A model generated the notes under the pieces. That model made no database searches, was not told the DNA's origin, and saw nothing but the letters and a program-made list of their open reading frames with translations. Shown here one piece after another: positions 17,526 to 26,210 of a DNA stretch of 64,000 bases. This DNA is from Undibacterium sp. KW1 (lineage in GTDB: Bacteria > Pseudomonadota > Gammaproteobacteria > Burkholderiales > Burkholderiaceae_D): positions 1,922,001-1,986,000 of the forward strand of contig NZ_AP018439.1 of the NCBI RefSeq assembly GCF_009937955.1, written 5' to 3'. How positions within the stretch are numbered: position 1 is the stretch's first letter; each line of letters opens with the position of its first letter. Made by a program: the position numbers and the translations under genes.

Positions 17526-18011
17526 ATGCTTGAGAAAAAAACTACCAGTGAACGCAAATTTGCTGCCCCTCGTTTATACAGACTATTTTTAAAGAGCCTG
17601 GCTGCAGTCTTATGCCTCATCTTTCTGTTGCTGTTGAGTGGTCCCTGGCTATTGTATGCATACGGTTTATCAAACATTACAGGCCGGCCCGAACATGCCA
17701 AAATCGCGGTGCTCAACCCGGAAGACAAAGCGCTGATCTAGAAAGAATTGAAAGAGCAGGGCGCTATGCAAGTAGAGGTCTTAACGCCCTATGAAATATA
17801 TTCTCTGTTGCTGGATAAGCCTGACCCTGCTGGCTTACGCTTGGCCGGGTATGTCGCCAGAAACTATAATTACGATCATCTGCAAGACCGCCGTATGGTG
17901 AATTGGCACATCTCGGGCGAGGCACTTACTGTGTGGCTGACGCGGCACTGGAGTAGCGATGAATTGCTGGCCAAGGCACTGGAAATTCGTCAAAGCAAGG
18001 TAAAACCATAA
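17526..18011 (+). pseudogene. Small membrane-anchored protein gene interrupted by an in-frame amber codon
   Basis: Two stretches in the same frame, 17526-17738 and 17742-18011, are separated only by TAG at 17739-17741 (context GCGCTGATCTAGAAAGAA). The first part has a basic N-terminus and one strong hydrophobic segment (about residues 25-47, LLLLSGPWLLYAYG). The second is a soluble acidic domain ending in KALEIRQSKVKP. Read through, the product is about 161 residues. I do not recognise the family. The continuity of codon use suggests one gene with a recent nonsense mutation or a base-call error. It may be co-transcribed with the TAXI gene. Confidence 0.6.
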
Positions 18012-18154
18012 ATTCATCATGAGTCGGTAGCGCAAATTTCGGGGCTGCGTTTGCAGTCTGTGCTTGGCTATTGGCAGTTCATCGCATTTATTGAAGCTTA
18101 GGCGCAGAATAATTTAGTATCGCAGCTACATTTAATTTCTTCACTGGGAAAAAC

Positions 18155-19447
18155 ATGCTGCGATACGCGATGTTATTGATCTTTCTTGCCCCCTGTCTGG
18201 CGACTGCAGCAGATGAAGAACATTGGCTATTGCAAGTCGATAGATGGGGCAATCGCTCTTACCAGACCTTGAGCATTACTGTGAGTGGCAGCAGCATCAG
18301 CGGCAAACTTGATGGTGACCAGCTTCTTGGTACGCGTACCGCCAAAGGCATTGCGTTCACGGTAACGGATGCTGACAAGGCCAAGTATTCCTATGTCGGG
18401 ACAGTCAGCAATGATGCCATGCAGGGCACGGCTGATTTTCCTGATACCAATAATCCGCAGGCAAGAGCCGTACACACATTCAGCGCACGCAGGATACCTG
18501 ATCGCCCTGCTGGAAGCTCACGAAAATACGATTTTCAGCCCACCGATTATTCCAATGAATTCGACCCGCACCGTTTGCCAGTGCTGACGATCTGGCCAGG
18601 TGATACGGTGCATACCAAGACCATAGACTCTGGCGGCGTCGATGAAAATGGTGTCACCAAGGCCCTGTATGGCAATCCACAGACTGGCCCGTTTTTTGTC
18701 GGCACTGCCGAGCCGGGTGATACGCTGGTCATCCATCTTAAACGCTTGCGCCTGAACCGTGATTATGCCGACAGCCTCGACAGTATCGTCGGCAGGGCAT
18801 TGGGTACTTCACTCGCGGCCAAAGCCACAAATCTTGGCAAGCCCATACGCTGGAAGCTGGATAGGGAGCGTGGTTTGGCAAGCCCAGAGAAACCAACAGA
18901 GGGTTTGCGTAATTTGAGTTTGCCGGTGCGCCCCATGCTGGGAGGGCTGGCGGTTGCACCTGGCAATGGTTCCCCACCTATATCTACAGGTGACACTGGA
19001 CGCTTTGGTGGCAATATGGATTTTAATGAGGTCGTTGAAGGTAATACCGTCTATCTGACTGTGCAGCAACCCGGTGCCTTGCTCTATCTGGGCGATGCAC
19101 ATGCCTTGCAGGGAGATGGCGAGACTTCGCAATATGCATTGGAAACATCCATGGATGTGGAATTTGCCGTCGATGTCATTAAAGGAAAATCTGTCAATGC
19201 GCCAAGAGTAGAATCACCAACGCAGATCATGGTGCTGGGACAGGCAGGCTCGCTGGATGATGCTCTGCGGGCAGCAACCGGCGGCATGGTGCAGTGGCTG
19301 CAACAGGATTACGGTCTCAGCCTGTCAGAGTGCGCGCAGATTTTGGGTAGTGCAATTCATTTCAGTATTCCCAATCTGGCGGGCCGCAGCGTCGGTGTGG
19401 CAGCAAAACTCGACAAGACTGTGCTGGCAAACCTGCGCCGTCAATGA
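18155..19447 (+). CDS. Exported acetamidase/formamidase family protein
   Basis: A 430-residue protein with an N-terminal signal peptide (LLIFLAPCLATAAD, cleavage near residue 19), a beta-rich N-terminal extension (residues about 20-125), and an acetamidase/formamidase (FmdA_AmdA) domain. Family landmarks include GDTVHTKTIDSGG, a short GNPQTGPFFVGTAEPGDTL and FGGNMDFNEVVEGNTVYL. The last has the NMD segment typical of formamidase-type active sites. Family members hydrolyse short amides. Export and the N-terminal extension differ from cytosolic formamidases, so the substrate is uncertain. Confidence 0.85.
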   Translation: MLRYAMLLIFLAPCLATAADEEHWLLQVDRWGNRSYQTLSITVSGSSISGKLDGDQLLGTRTAKGIAFTVTDADKAKYSYVGTVSNDAMQGTADFPDTNNPQARAVHTFSARRIPDRPAGSSRKYDFQPTDYSNEFDPHRLPVLTIWPGDTVHTKTIDSGGVDENGVTKALYGNPQTGPFFVGTAEPGDTLVIHLKRLRLNRDYADSLDSIVGRALGTSLAAKATNLGKPIRWKLDRERGLASPEKPTEGLRNLSLPVRPMLGGLAVAPGNGSPPISTGDTGRFGGNMDFNEVVEGNTVYLTVQQPGALLYLGDAHALQGDGETSQYALETSMDVEFAVDVIKGKSVNAPRVESPTQIMVLGQAGSLDDALRAATGGMVQWLQQDYGLSLSECAQILGSAIHFSIPNLAGRSVGVAAKLDKTVLANLRRQ

Positions 19448-19510
19448 GGGCAAGGACCAGAGGGGGGGGGCTGGCTTGCTTCATTGACGAGCTGCATGGT
19501 CGGTGTCTGA

Positions 19511-19768
19511 TTACGATTGATGTTTGGCCAGCATGTCACGCAGGCCGGGGTCTGCAATAGCGAACACATCAAATATACCCAAAGCCTTCAAGGCGGGCAG
19601 GGCTTCGACTACGGCTGCTTTTGCATCCGCACGTTCGTCCGCTGAACTGTCTGGCCGCAGGTAGGTCTTTGCATTGACCACGAAGGCTGCGACCGTGCCT
19701 TTTCTGATAGTCAGGCCGTCAATAGTGGTCGTGTTGATGTGATCTGGGAGTATGTCTTCGGCTTTTAT
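19511..19768 (-). CDS. Small conserved-looking ORF without a standard start codon
   Basis: Reading leftward, a frame of 85 codons ends at TAA 19511-19513. It encodes an alpha-rich peptide with segments IDGLTIRKGTVAAFV, AAVVEALPALKALGIFDV and ADPGLRDMLAKHQS. At the position where a start is expected, AAGGAAACAAC precedes ATA (19766-19768), with AAGGA about 6 bases away. No ATG, GTG or TTG lies in frame nearby, and the frame is open further upstream into the AraC gene region. Either it starts at a rare ATA codon or ATG was lost. I do not recognise the family. Confidence 0.45.
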   Translation of the reverse strand: MKAEDILPDHINTTTIDGLTIRKGTVAAFVVNAKTYLRPDSSADERADAKAAVVEALPALKALGIFDVFAIADPGLRDMLAKHQS

Positions 19769-19843
19769 GTTGTTTCCTTGTGGGTGAATGGAGACTGAAG
19801 TTTGCGCTTCATGCCCAAAAGTCGCTTGCGATATAATGCCAAC

Positions 19844-20635
19844 ATGTGTCGAACTGAGGCCAAACCCTTACCCCTGATTAATCCTGAGCACGCCAATGCG
19901 GATGGCGGCTCTATTGCTTACGCTGTCATCAGCAAGACCCATGCGAGGATGACGCCGGAACACAGCCATGCCCGCGGTCAGTTGCTTGCGGCAACGACAG
20001 GCGTGCTGGTGCTCGAAGCAGAACAGCAGCATCTGCTTGTGCCTCAGGGCTATGCCATCTGGCTGCCACCATTTATTACCCATGCCTTGCGTACGAGCCA
20101 TTTGTTCAATGGCTGGAGTGCCTATCTTGCCCCTTCAGAAGTGCTGCCTGCCAAAACCCAGGTGTTTCCAGTATCCGGTTTATTGCGGGAAGCGGTTTTA
20201 CGTGCGGCGAGCTGGGGTGTCAGCGATCAGTTGAACGCAGCTCAAGAGCGTGTGCTGGCCATTGTTGTCGATGAAGTAGCGAACTTGCCGTCTCAGGATT
20301 TTGTACTCGCCATGCCCACCGACCGTCGCCTCGTCAAAATCGCCAGCGCATTATTGGAAAATCCTGGCGACCCGCGCCCCATGCAAGACTGGGCGACCTG
20401 GGCAGGCATTGCACCACGCAGCATGACCCGCCATTTTGCTGATGAGACGGGCATGAGCTTTTCTGACTGGCGGCAACGCGCCAGACTCATGCGGGCGCTG
20501 GAGTTACTGGCCGCTGGCACAGCAGTGACTAACATCGCACTTGAACTGGGTTACGATAGTCTGAGTGCCTTTATCGCCATGTTCAAGCGGCATTTTGGCG
20601 TACCACCGGGCCAGTTTTTGGCAGGCGATCAATGA
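19844..20635 (+). CDS. AraC-family transcriptional regulator with cupin sensor
   Basis: A protein of about 263 residues with an N-terminal AraC-type cupin (EHSHARGQLLAA, then VVPQGYAIWLPP-like LVPQGYAIWLPPFITHALR) and a C-terminal double helix-turn-helix: MQDWATWAGIAPRSMTRHFA and a second helix set ending in LELGYDSLSAFIAMFKRHFG. The start is unclear: TTG 19802, ATG 19811 or ATG 19844. A TATAAT box at 19832-19837 would place transcription start on the ATG at 19844, so that start is used. Its target is unknown; the next gene on the strand is the SRPBCC protein. Confidence 0.88.
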   Translation: MCRTEAKPLPLINPEHANADGGSIAYAVISKTHARMTPEHSHARGQLLAATTGVLVLEAEQQHLLVPQGYAIWLPPFITHALRTSHLFNGWSAYLAPSEVLPAKTQVFPVSGLLREAVLRAASWGVSDQLNAAQERVLAIVVDEVANLPSQDFVLAMPTDRRLVKIASALLENPGDPRPMQDWATWAGIAPRSMTRHFADETGMSFSDWRQRARLMRALELLAAGTAVTNIALELGYDSLSAFIAMFKRHFGVPPGQFLAGDQ

Positions 20636-20666
20636 GTTCTCTTCCATTCACATCACAGGACAAGAT

Positions 20667-21143
20667 ATGCTGATCAAACATGAATTTGAAGTCAGGGCCA
20701 GTGCCAAGTATCTGTTTGACTTGACCCAGGATTACACGCTCAGGCAAGAATGGGATACTCTGACTACCGAGTCCTATTTGCTGAATGCAAAACAGGCGGC
20801 TGTAGGTGCGCAGGCACGCTGCATAGACGGCAATGGCCTGGCGATGGATATTGAATATGTGTCGTACAAGCCAAATGAAGTGGCCGCCGTCAAGATGGTC
20901 AGCGGCCCCTATATTTTTGATCAGTTTGCTGGCGGCTGGCACTTCAAGGCCTTGTCTGACGGGCTGACCCGTGTCCGCTTTTCGTATAACATCACGGCCA
21001 AACCTCGCTGGCTGTCATGGTTGTTGACGCCTATCTTGTGTCTGAAATTCAAACGCGAGACAGAAAAGCGCATCGTCGCACTGACAGCCTATGCAGAGCG
21101 GCAATTTGCTGTCTTGCCGCCCGCGCATCCTGTTGCTTCATAA
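20667..21143 (+). CDS. SRPBCC (START/polyketide cyclase-like) domain protein
   Basis: A 158-residue protein with the helix-grip SRPBCC fold: the N-terminal strand IKHEFEVRASAKYLFDLTQD, a central GNGLAMDIEYVSYKPNEVA, and the C-terminal helix with LCLKFKRETEKRIVAL. Such proteins bind hydrophobic ligands. ATG at 20667 is chosen because AGGA sits six bases upstream; the longer frame from 20565 lies inside the AraC gene. It is probably co-transcribed with the AraC regulator and overlaps the convergent hydrolase gene by six bases. Confidence 0.8.
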   Translation: MLIKHEFEVRASAKYLFDLTQDYTLRQEWDTLTTESYLLNAKQAAVGAQARCIDGNGLAMDIEYVSYKPNEVAAVKMVSGPYIFDQFAGGWHFKALSDGLTRVRFSYNITAKPRWLSWLLTPILCLKFKRETEKRIVALTAYAERQFAVLPPAHPVAS

Positions 21144-22220
21144 GGCATTCATGAAGGCCTTGCGTATCTGGCGGCCGCATTTGACTGATTCCACATAAGC
21201 CCCGGCTGCCTTATCGTGGCGCGACAGAATGCCATAGTATTTCCTGTCAGGGCTGACCCATGGGTAGAAACCCCATTTGCCCGGGCTGGAGTACGCATCA
21301 ATACTGCCATTGCCTTTTTCTGATTCTACCCAGTGGTTGTAAGAGTAAGTCCAGGGTTCATTCATCAGCAATATGGGCGAGAACACGACCTTGCCGGGGC
21401 AGACAGAAGGCAGGGCACAGACTGCCTCATCACCCAGGTAGCTGCCTATCACCAATTCCTGCTTCATGATCTTTTTCAGGAATAGCGCATAGTCGGTGGC
21501 CGTACCCATCATGCCGCCTGCCATTAGCGGATCAAGCGCAGCCATGTTGAAACCCTTGCTCAGGCCTATGGTGTTCTGGTATTCCGTATCCAGCTGGTTT
21601 GCCGTGAAATTGCCCAGGCCAAGGTCCTTGACGGCCAGCTTTTGGTCATGGCCGCTGTCGTAATCAAATTTGTTGATGGTGTTCTGGTTGGGCTGTTCGG
21701 TATTGTCGCCCATGCCTGCCGAGTAGCAGGCGGAGACATTTGTTGTACCAGCACAGGCATCTTCATTGAAGCCGGTATAACCTGACATAAAGCGCAAGCC
21801 ATCCTTCAGTGTGTTGTTGCTGCGTACCTGGTTGATGCCTTTCTTTTCCAGCACGTAGGCGCCAAATATCCATTTCGAGGCAGAGGCAATATTGAAGTAA
21901 GTGTTTGATTTAACGCTGCCAGCGCCTTGCGAAGCAGAGACTATGGGAGCATTGTCGGTGGCATTGCCGATTTCCCAGTAAAAATCGCCCAGCTTGTCGG
22001 TGGTGCACATGGGGTCTGTGCTTGCAGTATTCTTTGCTGCCGCGATGGCAGCGGTAAGGCGGATAGTAGAATTGGTAGCACTGGCCGAAACGGGTGGTAC
22101 AGCGTCACTTGTAGTGCCAGGACTGCCAGGGCTACGAGGGTTACCATCGCCACAGGCACTCAGCAAGCTGGCTGCAGCCGCCATGGTGGCAAGGCTCAGC
22201 ACGGAAGCAGGATAGTTCAT
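21138..22220 (-). CDS. Serine hydrolase lipoprotein with beta-lactamase-like fold
   Basis: A 360-residue exported lipoprotein: the signal peptide ends in the lipobox LLSAC (Cys about residue 23). A class C beta-lactamase/DD-peptidase-like domain is suggested by NIASASKWIFGAYVLEK (SxxK motif SASK) and by SYNHW further on. Several cysteines (for example CTTDKLGD, CAGTTNVSACY, CALPSVCPG) suggest disulfides. The start at 22220 has GGAGAT just upstream; a longer in-frame start is rejected. It is divergent from the two-component system, which could regulate it. Substrate unknown. Confidence 0.75.
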   Translation of the reverse strand: MNYPASVLSLATMAAAASLLSACGDGNPRSPGSPGTTSDAVPPVSASATNSTIRLTAAIAAAKNTASTDPMCTTDKLGDFYWEIGNATDNAPIVSASQGAGSVKSNTYFNIASASKWIFGAYVLEKKGINQVRSNNTLKDGLRFMSGYTGFNEDACAGTTNVSACYSAGMGDNTEQPNQNTINKFDYDSGHDQKLAVKDLGLGNFTANQLDTEYQNTIGLSKGFNMAALDPLMAGGMMGTATDYALFLKKIMKQELVIGSYLGDEAVCALPSVCPGKVVFSPILLMNEPWTYSYNHWVESEKGNGSIDAYSSPGKWGFYPWVSPDRKYYGILSRHDKAAGAYVESVKCGRQIRKAFMNAL

Positions 22221-22370
22221 GTTATCTCCAGTAGGGAACAGATAATGGACAGGCCCGCTTGTCAGATCGTGAGGTGCAGGCCCGCTGTCAGAAACTGTAA
22301 ACATGAATCCTGTAATTTTGATGGAAGAGTTTCTCGTTCACCGCAATATGGCAAAATGAAGGAGTAATCT

Positions 22371-23081
22371 TTGTTACCACATGTTTCAAACTCCATGAAT
22401 CCTGCCACTACCGTCCTGCTTGTAGAAGATGACCCCATGATCGCCCGTACCTTGAGCATGGGCTTGCGCTATGAGGGTTTTGAACTCAGCCATGCAGGCT
22501 GCATCGCTATCGCCATGAACTTACTGGAGCAGCAGGCCTTCGAGTTGATATTGCTGGATGTCGGTTTGCCTGATGGTGACGGCATCAGCCTGTGCAGGGC
22601 TCTGCGTGCATTGCACCCGGCAACGCCGATATTGATGTTGTCTGCCAGGGTTGATGAAAGCGCCGTGGTCGCCAGCATGGAAGGCGGTGCCGACGATTAC
22701 ATACGCAAGCCCTGTGGGCTGCGGGAACTTAGTGCCCGTATGCGCCGTCTATTGGTCAGGGCACAGCCAGCCAGGGAGCCAAGGGCGGTCATCAGCTTTG
22801 GTGATATCGAGATGGATGTACAGCGCCGCAATGCCAGTGCCAGAGGAGTAGCGCTACAATTGGGCAAGAAAGAATATGATGTGCTGATGTTGCTGGTGCG
22901 TGCCAACGGTGACGCCATCACCCGTGAGCAGATACTGAGTCAGTTTGAGGACAGTAATATCATTTACGACCGCACCATTGATTCCCACCTTAGCCATTTG
23001 CGCCGTAAATTAAAGGATGCCGGTGCGACTGAGCGTATCGTCGCCATTTATGGCATAGGTTATAAACTGGAGCATACATGA
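22371..23081 (+). CDS. OmpR-family response regulator
   Basis: A receiver domain (acidic VEDD, phospho-acceptor in LILLDVGLPDGDG, Lys in DYIRKPCGLREL) is followed by an OmpR/PhoB winged helix ending SHLSHLRRKLKDAGATERI and YGIGYKLE. AAGGAG at 22359-22364 lies six bases before TTG 22371, so the TTG is taken as the start over ATG 22395; the TTG adds eight residues. The stop overlaps the histidine-kinase start (ATGA), the usual arrangement of a two-component pair. It is divergent from the serine hydrolase lipoprotein. Confidence 0.93.
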   Translation: MLPHVSNSMNPATTVLLVEDDPMIARTLSMGLRYEGFELSHAGCIAIAMNLLEQQAFELILLDVGLPDGDGISLCRALRALHPATPILMLSARVDESAVVASMEGGADDYIRKPCGLRELSARMRRLLVRAQPAREPRAVISFGDIEMDVQRRNASARGVALQLGKKEYDVLMLLVRANGDAITREQILSQFEDSNIIYDRTIDSHLSHLRRKLKDAGATERIVAIYGIGYKLEHT

Positions 23082-24511
23082 GTCGTTCATTATGGTTGCG
23101 GTTTTTTGCGATCAGCGTATTTTTTGCATTGCTGCTGAGTCTGTTCTATCTGTGGATGATCAGGGAAGTAACCACGCGCCCCGGGGATGAAGTACAGCGC
23201 AGCATGTATCTGTTTATTGCCCGCATTGTGGAAGGGCATGATTACGCCGAGGGGCTGCGTCTTGTACAGACTTACCGCAGCGAGTCACCGGCGATCCCGC
23301 TGGAAATGTGGATAGTGAATGCAGACAATCAGATACTCGCGAGCAGTCCGGCAGATGCCGTTCCACCAGCCGCGCTTTTGCAGCGTACCAAACCAGGAGT
23401 AATCCATGAGGTAGCAGCACGTGGGAGATTTTTTTCAGGGACGGCTGCGTCTGCCATTGTGCGTTTGCAGTCAGACCAGCCCAGTTATTTGCTGATACAC
23501 AATCCGGGTACACCTGCACGTGGCGCATTTTTTACCATGGCGACCTTGTTCGTGGTGACACTTGTTACTGCAATTTTGCTGGGCCTGTTATTGCTGACGC
23601 TATATCTGCGTATGCGGTCGGCAGAAGCGCGGCGGGTGATTCAAGACATGGAGGCTGGTAACCTGAGCGCACGTTTTACCTCTGGCCGGCTGGATGCCAT
23701 AGGTGGGCTGATGCAGCATTTCAATGCCATGGCCAATGAAATACAGCGCTTGGTCTTGCGACTACAAGCCATAGAAAAAACCAGGCGCGAACTATTGCAA
23801 GAGCTGGGCCATGATTTGCGCACGCCATTGACCAGTTTGCGTACCGCGATTGATACCCTGTCTGTGCATGGTGACGCGATGGAACAGCAGGAACGTGAAG
23901 AGTTTTTTACTGTCGTCAGTAATGAACTGGATTATTTCACCAAGCTCATCGATGACTTGTTCTTTATCGCCAATATTGATGAACCGCGCTACCGTAACCA
24001 GGCCAGCAGTGTCGATTTACGCGACTTGCTTAAAACCGAAACAGGCCATGCCGTGCACATGCAACAGCAGGCAGATGAGGCCATAGAATTTGTGCTGCAG
24101 ATAGATGCTGACTGTGAGCAAGGTAGTCAGCACGGCGGGTTTATTACCGGTGATACTTACCTGATATCCAGGCTTTTGCGCAATGTTTTTGAGAATGCTG
24201 GCAGATATGCGCAAAGCAAAGTCCGGGTACGCCTGTCTGCCATTGATACAGTGCTGGTATTGACGATTGAGGATGACGGTCCCGGTTTGTCTGCCGATGC
24301 CATGTTCCGCTTTGGCCAGAGGCGCGACACTCGCCTGCTGTTCCAGGGTTTGCCAAGCAGGCAGGCTGGAATATCGCTGGGCCTGGGTTCAGTCATTATC
24401 AAGTCTATAGTCGAATTGCACGGCGGCCATTACGAGATAGCTAATGGCGAAGCCCGAAGTGAGTACCCCGGTGCACGCCTGGGATTGACTTTTCCCCGGC
24501 GATATTCCTGA
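23078..24511 (+). CDS. Sensor histidine kinase
   Basis: A 477-residue inner-membrane kinase with transmembrane segments at about residues 8-28 and 150-172, a periplasmic sensor between them, and a HAMP region around MEAGNLSARFTSGRLDAIGG. HisKA has its phospho-His in ELGHDLRTPLTSLRTAID. The HATPase domain shows the N-box LLRNVFENAGRYAQ and DDGPGLS. The G-boxes QAGISLGLGSVIIKSIVE are followed by a final strand. It is translationally coupled to the response regulator. The signal is unknown. Confidence 0.93.
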   Translation: MSRSLWLRFFAISVFFALLLSLFYLWMIREVTTRPGDEVQRSMYLFIARIVEGHDYAEGLRLVQTYRSESPAIPLEMWIVNADNQILASSPADAVPPAALLQRTKPGVIHEVAARGRFFSGTAASAIVRLQSDQPSYLLIHNPGTPARGAFFTMATLFVVTLVTAILLGLLLLTLYLRMRSAEARRVIQDMEAGNLSARFTSGRLDAIGGLMQHFNAMANEIQRLVLRLQAIEKTRRELLQELGHDLRTPLTSLRTAIDTLSVHGDAMEQQEREEFFTVVSNELDYFTKLIDDLFFIANIDEPRYRNQASSVDLRDLLKTETGHAVHMQQQADEAIEFVLQIDADCEQGSQHGGFITGDTYLISRLLRNVFENAGRYAQSKVRVRLSAIDTVLVLTIEDDGPGLSADAMFRFGQRRDTRLLFQGLPSRQAGISLGLGSVIIKSIVELHGGHYEIANGEARSEYPGARLGLTFPRRYS

Positions 24512-24543
24512 TCAGCGAATTAAGCCTGAGTTTGGTACTGTTC

Positions 24544-24885
24544 TCAGTACTGGTGGCTCATGGATTGTTCTTTGCTTTTGGGGCGTGACTTCGCGAGCGT
24601 GGATTTTAATTGCGAATCCGTGATACGGAAGGTGTCCCTTTTGTCGCCCATCAGAGCGCGCAATTCCTTGATCGTGAGACCACTGATCTCATGCATGCTG
24701 ATCATTAGCGACGCACCTATAGGCAAGCGCAAGTGGCGGATTTTGCTGATCACCGGTGGTGCCACGTCCAGCATTTTTGCCAGTGCCGCATCATTTTTCA
24801 GATGCAGGCGCCTGATGAGCGTATCAAACAGGTGATTGGGGTTGTACTTGACCTTGTCGGACTGCAGATTGAGCAGGCTTATCAT
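24544..24885 (-). CDS. Small HTH (XRE/Cro-like) DNA-binding protein
   Basis: A 113-residue cytosolic protein. The central segment NDAALAKMLDVAPPVISKIRHLRLPIGASL reads as a Cro-type helix-turn-helix (AALAKMLDVAPPVISKIR, residues about 33-50), followed by a helix ISGLTIKELRALMG. The basic C-terminal tail ends in SMSHQY. The start at 24885 is fixed by GGAGAAAT directly upstream; the longer in-frame start at 24984 is rejected. Small regulators of this build are widespread in Oxalobacteraceae. The target is unknown. Confidence 0.75.
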   Translation of the reverse strand: MISLLNLQSDKVKYNPNHLFDTLIRRLHLKNDAALAKMLDVAPPVISKIRHLRLPIGASLMISMHEISGLTIKELRALMGDKRDTFRITDSQLKSTLAKSRPKSKEQSMSHQY

Positions 24886-25001
24886 TATTTCTCCTTGGCG
24901 TTTCTTGAAAAATTGAAACGATGTCAAAGAGCTTAATAAAGATATAAAGTTTTGTATGTGCGATAACTCACATAGCGCCCACATACTGCTTGAAAGCAGA
25001 T

Positions 25002-26105
25002 TCAGTGAGTGCTGTTTTTCAAGGCTTGCGCCAGTAGCTGCAAAGCCTGCCTCAGTTTTTCGTCATCCATGGCAAGCAGATTATCGCCTACATACCATTC
25101 AAACATGCACTGCCCGGGTAAGGCAGTGTGTACGGCATTATTGAATAGCCATATCCCGTGTTCTTGCGCGATGCGGTTGCGTATGGTGATAGCAGTATCC
25201 CGGTCTATCGGCAGATACAGGTGCAGCATATTGCATTGTGGTGCGGCGGGATTGGTTTTGAATTCGGGATACGCGCGCAATTCTTCAAACAACCATAGGG
25301 TGCGGGCAAAGCAGGCGGGCAGGGCAGCCAGCCTTAGATCAAACTGCATCGCAGCAGCGACGACATAGGGGCTGCGGCGGAATACACTGCCACCTTGCCT
25401 GTGCATCCAGACGCGTGCTTTGGCAATGAAATCGGCACTGCCCAGCAGCATGGCACCACCCAGGCCAGCTATACCTTTGTAGAACGAAACATAGACTGAA
25501 TCAAAACCTGCACTTACTTCTGCCAGGCTTCGGCCATAACCGGCGGCAGCTTCCCACAGGCGCGCTCCATCCATATGCAGGTGTATATCCTGCTGGCGAC
25601 AATGGGTTTTGATGGCGTTCAACTCTTCCCAGTCAGGTAACTGCCCGCCTATCTCGCGCATGGGTAATTCATACTGTGCCGCAGCGATTTTCTCGGGCTG
25701 GGCCTGCAAATTCTTCAGTGTCCAGGGGCGATATGGGTTGCCAACCTGCACGGCCTTGAAATGATCGAGCAACTGAAAATTGCTTTTTTCATGGACCAGG
25801 ATATGCGAGCTCGCATGCAAGGCGACCAGCGGGCTGCCCCTTTCTTCGCAAGCCAGACGCAAGGCTGTAACCTGGGTCAACGTGCCGGTGATACAGAACA
25901 GACCTGCTTCCATGCCCAATAAAGCAGCGATCTTGCTTTCGAAAGATTGCACCAGTTCACCCTCACCATAGGTGTCATGTTGCACCTGATGCTGCTCTGA
26001 CCAGGCTGCCATGCGTGCAAAGGTTTCTGCAGGCGTGATGGCACGATGGCCAGGCAAAGTGGTATGACAATTCTGGCGCAGTGCGCTTATTTCAGCGTCG
26101 GTCAC
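25002..26105 (-). CDS. Threonine aldolase family (beta-eliminating lyase) PLP enzyme
   Basis: A 367-residue fold-type I PLP enzyme of the low-specificity L-threonine aldolase family, which cleaves threonine or allo-threonine to glycine and acetaldehyde. Landmarks are HMDGARLWEAAAGYG (PLP-ring Asp) and SVYVSFYKGIAGLGGAML, whose Lys forms the Schiff base. The start is taken as GTG at 26105, because GGAG lies six bases before it. The longer TTG 26120 has no ribosome site and contains that GGAG within its own coding sequence. A close relative could act on another beta-hydroxy amino acid. Confidence 0.85.
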   Translation of the reverse strand: MTDAEISALRQNCHTTLPGHRAITPAETFARMAAWSEQHQVQHDTYGEGELVQSFESKIAALLGMEAGLFCITGTLTQVTALRLACEERGSPLVALHASSHILVHEKSNFQLLDHFKAVQVGNPYRPWTLKNLQAQPEKIAAAQYELPMREIGGQLPDWEELNAIKTHCRQQDIHLHMDGARLWEAAAGYGRSLAEVSAGFDSVYVSFYKGIAGLGGAMLLGSADFIAKARVWMHRQGGSVFRRSPYVVAAAMQFDLRLAALPACFARTLWLFEELRAYPEFKTNPAAPQCNMLHLYLPIDRDTAITIRNRIAQEHGIWLFNNAVHTALPGQCMFEWYVGDNLLAMDDEKLRQALQLLAQALKNSTH

Positions 26106-26210
26106 AAGGTTCTCCAGCAATTTGTTTCAATCAGGCATCAGTATGCCATGTCAGTACCATCACTTGTACGCTAAAATCGTGGGATATATTTACTTCAACT
26201 GGTGTAACGC

